Shown one piece after another: positions 59,308 to 64,000 of a stretch of DNA of 64,000 nucleotides. The stretch covers positions 1 to 64,000 of the forward strand of contig JANUWF010002280.1 in assembly GCA_026120185.1 (NCBI GenBank). Direction: 5' to 3'. A program made the position numbers and the translations under genes. The first letter of the stretch is position 1, and each line of letters begins with the position of its first letter. Source of the DNA: Voacanga thouarsii. Lineage: Eukaryota; Streptophyta; Magnoliopsida; Gentianales; Apocynaceae. The notes beneath the pieces were generated by a model. It worked only from the letters and a program-made list of their open reading frames with translations. It ran no database searches and was not told where the DNA came from.

Positions 59308-60754
59308 TGTTGAGATTCGTGGACTCCTAAACGCGGAAAACATCTACGAATCCCTCCCGAGGACCCAAGCAAACGATTAAGAAGATCTAAGCTTTAAGAA
59401 TTACCTCCGGTTGTTGTAATCGAAATCCTTCGATTACAGTTTGCGTTGTTGTACGTTCAACCCGAACAATCACCAGACGCTGCAGTATGCGAACGTCCTC
59501 TATCGGATACACACCGCGAACTCACTCGATACCCGGGGAGTGCTAGCGCCTAGGGTTTGAGAGGTTTTTTTTCTGGTAGAGAATGGCACGAATGTTCTCA
59601 ACCGAAAAATTGGACTATTGAAAGACGGCTAGGGTTTTCTTAAAAAACCCTCGAACCTCTTAGAGTCCAACCCTAATAATATCTTATCATATTCTAATTT
59701 AAATTCAAATTAAATTAAAACTGATATGATAAGATTCTGCCATTATCTCGGTAATTTAACTAATTATTTTACCGAGTCAGATTCTTATAATCTGGATATC
59801 ATCCAGATTCATCGAACTCGGTCACCGGAAAAATAACCTAACAAGTTCGCTTATTGTGTGACCCTATAGGTTCATTTAACACCGGCAGCGATGCCTAAAT
59901 CGTATTTAAATGGCCCACAAGTTATAAGCGGTTTCTAGCAAAACATTATAACTATCCAGGTTAAATGAAGATCGGTGATCTCTTTGAACCAAACCATAAT
60001 TTTATATTTAGTCCTTTTGTCACACGATATCCAGATTAAGCATAAGGCACGGAGCATGTCATCCTTATTAAGCTTAATCAATTATTTCTTGATTTCATAG
60101 TAGACTGTTCAAACAAATGATATCAATATCTTAGATTGATATATTTGAGCACGGCCATGCATTTTTAACAGTCTAACTTATCAAGGGGCCCATGGATATC
60201 TCTCCCATAATTGAGAGGGACAAATTCCTTCACAATCAATCATATTCCTCTCCTTGATTTATTCTATATCCAACGAGTAGTCTAATTTATTATCTCGGTT
60301 AAAGACAACTTTAGACAATGTCAAAATATAAAATTTATCAAGTAAGAAACTATGATGAATTTAGGTCGAAGGACTTTCAATATTATTATGGCTAGAAAGT
60401 ACTTATGACATATTCCATGAAGTACTCTCACAAGTGGGTCATGTCCAATACAATGTTCTCTAACATTTATTTATGTCTTGACTCGATATCACAAATATCC
60501 ATGGCCGATAAAACATAGCCATCAAGTCACAAACATACTAATCTTAATTTATTATTATTCCAATAATAATAATCGATCGAGGACAGATTTTAGAATAGTC
60601 ATTGTATTCATTGTAGGGTTTTACTATCAAGTCACGTACTTGATGACCAACAAAACAAAACTCACTATTCATGGAAAGGAAAGCCTCATATTATTATATA
60701 AAACATAATGACAATTGTATAAGTACAAATTGACTCTAGGGCATATCCCCAACA
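59308..60754 (-). repeat. 5' LTR of the younger Copia element
   Basis: This 1,447-bp LTR on the minus strand starts TGTTGGGGATATGCCC and ends CGAATCTCAACA. It is bounded by the primer site and the CCCAC duplication. Its start resembles those of the LTRs at 49525 and 60885, so the families are related. Confidence 0.92.
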
Positions 60755-60759
60755 CCCAC

Positions 60760-60884
60760 TAGATACGAGGAGGCTATTGCTGATGTTGATGTAAATTTGG
60801 GGCATGAAGCAATGAAAGCCGAGATTGAGTCTATGTATCTCAATCAGGTTTGGGATCTTGTAGCTTCACTTGAAGGGATAAAAT
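60760..60884 (+). pseudogene. Short pol piece of the outer Copia element between two insertions
   Basis: It reads in one open frame RYEEAIADVDVNLGHEAMKA, EIESMYLNQVWDLV and LEGIK, the start of the Copia RT region. It is continuous with the frame before 55294 and after 63075. Confidence 0.9.
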
Positions 60885-63074
60885 TGTTGGGAATATGCCC
60901 TCTTAGACTAGTTTTCTGATGAAAATATCGAATATGTTAATAAAAGAATTTATTTATCGAAAATTATTTGTGAAATAATTTTCTTTATTTGTGTATATTT
61001 TCATTTGGAATAGACTCATTATGTATAAATAAGTGATCCATTTGAATAGAGGTCTTTCACGGTAAGGTATGAATCATGGGTTATTTAAACACATAAACAG
61101 TTGTTCTTAACCGATTGATGAGAATGAGAATCTCGTCATATTTAGGTTATTATGTTATGAATTCTAAGTGGGGAATGGCTTACCTTTAGCTAGTGAGTAG
61201 TCCACTCACTTCATGGTATAAGCGTATTTTGAATACGTAGAATAGGACCTGTAGTAGTGGTTTCTAAAAATTACTATATGGTAGAAACCTAGTCTACTAC
61301 CGCTACAGCGTGGACTAGTACTCTATGACTTGAGTATGAGTTGGTGGTCTGGCGAAGCTGGAAGCATATGCTTTGATATACTATAGTTGAGGTTCTATCG
61401 GAGGGCCAATATACTTGTATGTTGGGTATGTGTGACTAGTTAGTTAAGACAGACTTGTACAAGATAGTTTCTACATTATCTCACCCCTTGTGGTTGTCCG
61501 GATGATCTAAATATCCAAGGCTTTGGAAAACATGACTTAGATGTTTGCTTTAGGGTAGCTCCTTTAGAAAGCAGAAACACTCCAGGAAGTCGTGGATCAT
61601 TGGACTAGAGGCCTAAAGATGGTAGATGTCTTTAGAGAGGTGTTAGTATACTTTTTCCTCTCTAAATGTACGGCGATGTGTGGGGGGGTATTTTAGTCAT
61701 TTCACTTGTAGGTCGAAGACTTTGCTAATGCAACATTGTCCTTGGGGTCAATATTTTCTTATGGTGATATTAGAAAATATTTAAAATGTAAAATACATCT
61801 ATTTATATAATAGGGGTATTTTGGTCATTTTAGTAGCTAATGCAATGTGTCTTTTTGGTCCTCGGAATAGCCTGTAAGTCCTAATTAATTTTTGGGTTGA
61901 GAAAATGATCTCAGTTGAGAGAGTTTTATTTTATTCGGGAAGTCTAATTTATTATTGGACTGGAATAAAATAAATAGAGAGAAATTTGTTATCTGGTTTA
62001 ATGGATTAATTAATTATTCAGGACCTGGGTTCAGTTTGAATAATTAGAAAATTAATCGGGACTTAAACTAGAGGAAAATAATTATTACTTAATTATTTAT
62101 TAGGTTATTTATTTAATTAAATCCCAAGAAATAAATAATTAATATTTTAATTATTTTTTGGTTCATTTGGGTTATTAATTATTTATTGGGTTATTTATTT
62201 AATCCCAAGAAAAATAATTAATGTTTATTATTTTGGATTTTTCGGGTCCAAGAAAAATAATAAATATTATTTTGGCCCAATAGCCTGGACCATAGGATTT
62301 TTTCAGACACAGTTTGGAAAAGTTTAGGGTGAAGTTAAAATTTATTTTGTATATAATATTCGGGTATTAAATCCCGGAAATTTTATTTTTATTAAAATAA
62401 TTATTTTTGGTTTCATGACTCTTGATTTTCTGTGTGGAAAAATAAAAGAAAAGAAGAAAAAGTAAAAAGAAAATAAAATATTTTTCGGTGACTCTTGGCT
62501 CTCTCTCTCTCTCTCGTGATTTTCCTTCTTCTGGCTTTTGGTTTTGAAACCAAAGGAAGCCAACCGAGAGGACATTTATGTCCCTTGATTTTCTAGCTTC
62601 TGGATTTGGTCATATCAAGGTTCATCGGTTCACTGGGTTTGCTTCTTCTGGGTTGTCTATAAATAGCCGAGATAATGAAACCAGAGGATGTGTGCAAAGG
62701 AAAAACCAGTGAAAGACGTGGAGAAAAAACTGAGTGATCATTTTTCTTCTCATCCTAAATTGACTGCTCACCAACGAATTTAGGCAGTGGTCATATTCCG
62801 TGAATTAAAAAGTTAGCATTAATTTTCCATCAGAGGAAGAAATGCAGTGAACTGGACAGTGGAAGCTTCACTGGTGTTCATGGATGCAGTGCACTGGACG
62901 TTGAAGGAAGAAGCTGTTTTTTGAGCTTCAATTGATTCAACCTCATTCTTCAAGTTTTAAAGGCTCCAAGAGGTATGTTTTCATCCCACCATGCTGCTCC
63001 AATACTCTGTTATATTCATGTTCTTCCATTTTTATCCACTGAAGTTTGCATGCTCTGTATATGTCAATCCTTCA
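60885..63074 (+). repeat. Solo LTR inserted in the RT region of the outer element
   Basis: 2,190 bp starting TGTTGGGAATATGCCCTC and ending CAATCCTTCA. The flank is AAAAT on the left (60880-60884) and AAAAC on the right (63075-63079), a 5-bp duplication with one C-to-T change. It has no primer site or internal coding region. Its first 1.1 kb is similar to the LTR at 49525. It probably arose by recombination between the two LTRs of a full element. Confidence 0.88.
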
Positions 63075-64000
63075 AAAACCCATAGGGTGTAAGTGGGTAT
63101 ACAAGAGAAAGAGGGGAATAGATGGGAAGGTGAAAACCTTCAAAGCTAGGCTTGTAGCGAAAGGGTATACTCAGAAAGAGGGAATCGATTATGAGGAAAC
63201 TTTTTCCCCAGTAGCCATGTTTAAATCCATCCGTATCCTCCTTACCATCGCATGTCATTATGACTACGAGATATGACAAATGGATGTCAAGACGGCATTT
63301 TTAAATGGCCATCTTAATGAAGACATCTATATGCCCTAACCGGAAGGTTTTGTTGCTGAAGGCCGAGAGTATATAGTTTGCAAGCTTAAGAAGTCCATTT
63401 ATGGACTTAAACAGGCATCAAGGGTATGGAACATTCGTTTTGATGAGACTGTAAAGTCTTATGATTTTGTTCAAAACGATGATTAACCATGCGTTTACAG
63501 GAAACTTGAAGGTATTAATGTGATTTTTCTTGTCTTGTATGTGGATGATATTCTACTCATTGGAAATGATGTAGGGTCATTATCATCTACAAAGGTATGG
63601 CTGTCTACTCAATTCAGTATGAAGGACTTGGGAGAAGCCAGCTACATTCTCGGGATTAGACTTCTTAGAAATAGGAAGCAGAGAATGTTAGGATTATCCC
63701 AAGCGGCATATATTGACAAGATGCTGGCTAGGTATAACATGGACTCATGCAAGGGAGCTCTAATCCCTTGCAAACATATGTTGTCATTTTCTTCAAGGGA
63801 TTGTCCTAAGTCTCAAGAAGAAAAGGACAGGATGAGTAAGATTCTCTATACTTCAGCTGTGGCAAGTCTCATGTACGCCATGCTGTGTACTAGGCCAGAT
63901 ATCTGCTTTGCCGCAGGATTGGTTAGCAGATATCAGTCAAACCCTGGGGAGGTTTATTGGCAAGTTGTAAAGCATATTCTCAAGTACCTCAAGGGAACGA
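63075..64000 (+). pseudogene. Copia reverse transcriptase of the outer element, with three stops, cut by the window end
   Basis: A single frame with stops at 63274, 63337 and 63484. It shows [55 protein letters not shown], the catalytic LYVDDILLIGN (about 63536), FSMKDLGEASYILGI, MYAMLCTRPDICFAAG and KHILKYLKGT. The stops fit C-to-T or G-to-A changes. RNase H and the 3' LTR lie beyond the window. Confidence 0.92.

Larger units (their letters stand above)
55295..60754 (-). mobile_element. Younger Copia element, internally deleted, nested in the outer one
   Basis: The target duplication CCCAC sits at 55290-55294 and 60755-60759. The element is on the minus strand: 5' LTR 59308-60754, primer site 59293-59306, gag 57863 leftward, integrase to 55752. 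On the left only the last 475 bp of the 3' LTR (55295-55769) remain, joined directly to the integrase. RT, RNase H, the polypurine tract and about 970 bp of LTR have therefore been deleted. The surviving LTR parts are about 98% alike by eye. Confidence 0.92.
49525..64000 (+). mobile_element. Old Copia retrotransposon, interrupted by two later insertions, running off the window
   Basis: The 5' LTR is 49525-51322, the primer site 51325-51336 and gag starts at 52963. Protease and integrase run to 55294, a short pol piece lies at 60760-60884, and RT runs from 63075 to the window end. Two later elements (55295-60754 and 60885-63074) split the pol frame; deleting them and one copy of each target duplication makes the frame continuous. 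Eleven in-frame stops and one frameshift (near 54150) show it is dead. The 3' LTR is outside the window. Confidence 0.9.

Noticed and set aside
1..64000. tRNA, rRNA or other structured RNA genes
   Set aside because: None was recognised by eye on either strand; the only tRNA-like text is the short retrotransposon primer sites.

Overview
The window is nuclear DNA of a flowering plant, most likely a eudicot. It is AT-rich, has spliced genes, and is dominated by Copia and Gypsy retrotransposons, CACTA and hAT-like DNA transposons, MITEs and AT/ATT microsatellites. Nothing in it looks bacterial or organellar. The species is not identifiable from sequence alone.

Only two host protein genes of normal size are seen. 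They lie head to head in the middle. One is a DUF247/UPF0481 gene on the minus strand (30023-31467), which carries one apparent frameshift. The other is a CC-NB-ARC-LRR disease-resistance gene on the plus strand (32795-36395, three exons, 923 residues predicted). About 1.3 kb of AT-rich DNA separates their starts.

Left part (1-20.4 kb): a dispersed-repeat copy; a complete but broken Copia element, minus strand, 1476-7074, with GAAAA target duplications; a LINE RNase H scrap and a protein phosphatase 1 exon fragment; a Ty3/Gypsy RT-RNase H remnant interrupted by a 629-bp hAT-like MITE (8-bp target duplication); a decayed Copia-type LTR; and a CACTA-type region with a palindromic terminus, a subterminal repeat array and transposase-like pseudogene pieces.

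The most interesting object is a 4,989-bp non-autonomous CACTA element (20435-25423, 15-bp terminal inverted repeats, ATT target duplication). It carries host gene pieces with introns still in place, including six consecutive exons of the BRCA2 DNA-binding (OB-fold) region. A second CACTA-like end at 25802 lies near a captured piece of the splicing factor PRP3 (27174-27945). Two independent gene-capture events may therefore sit side by side.

Right part (36.4-64 kb): AT-rich DNA with tandem repeats, foldback MITEs, a duplicated gene-flank segment and a pol-less LTR element (45727-47646). From 48.5 kb on there is a nested Copia block. An old LTR piece (48522-49524) is cut by a plus-strand Copia element (49525 to beyond the window end). 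That element is in turn interrupted by a younger minus-strand Copia element (55295-60754, CCCAC duplications) and by a 2.2-kb solo LTR (60885-63074). The outer element has 11 in-frame stops, nearly all explicable as single C-to-T or G-to-A changes.

Homology calls were made by reading translations and recognising motifs; no database search was run.
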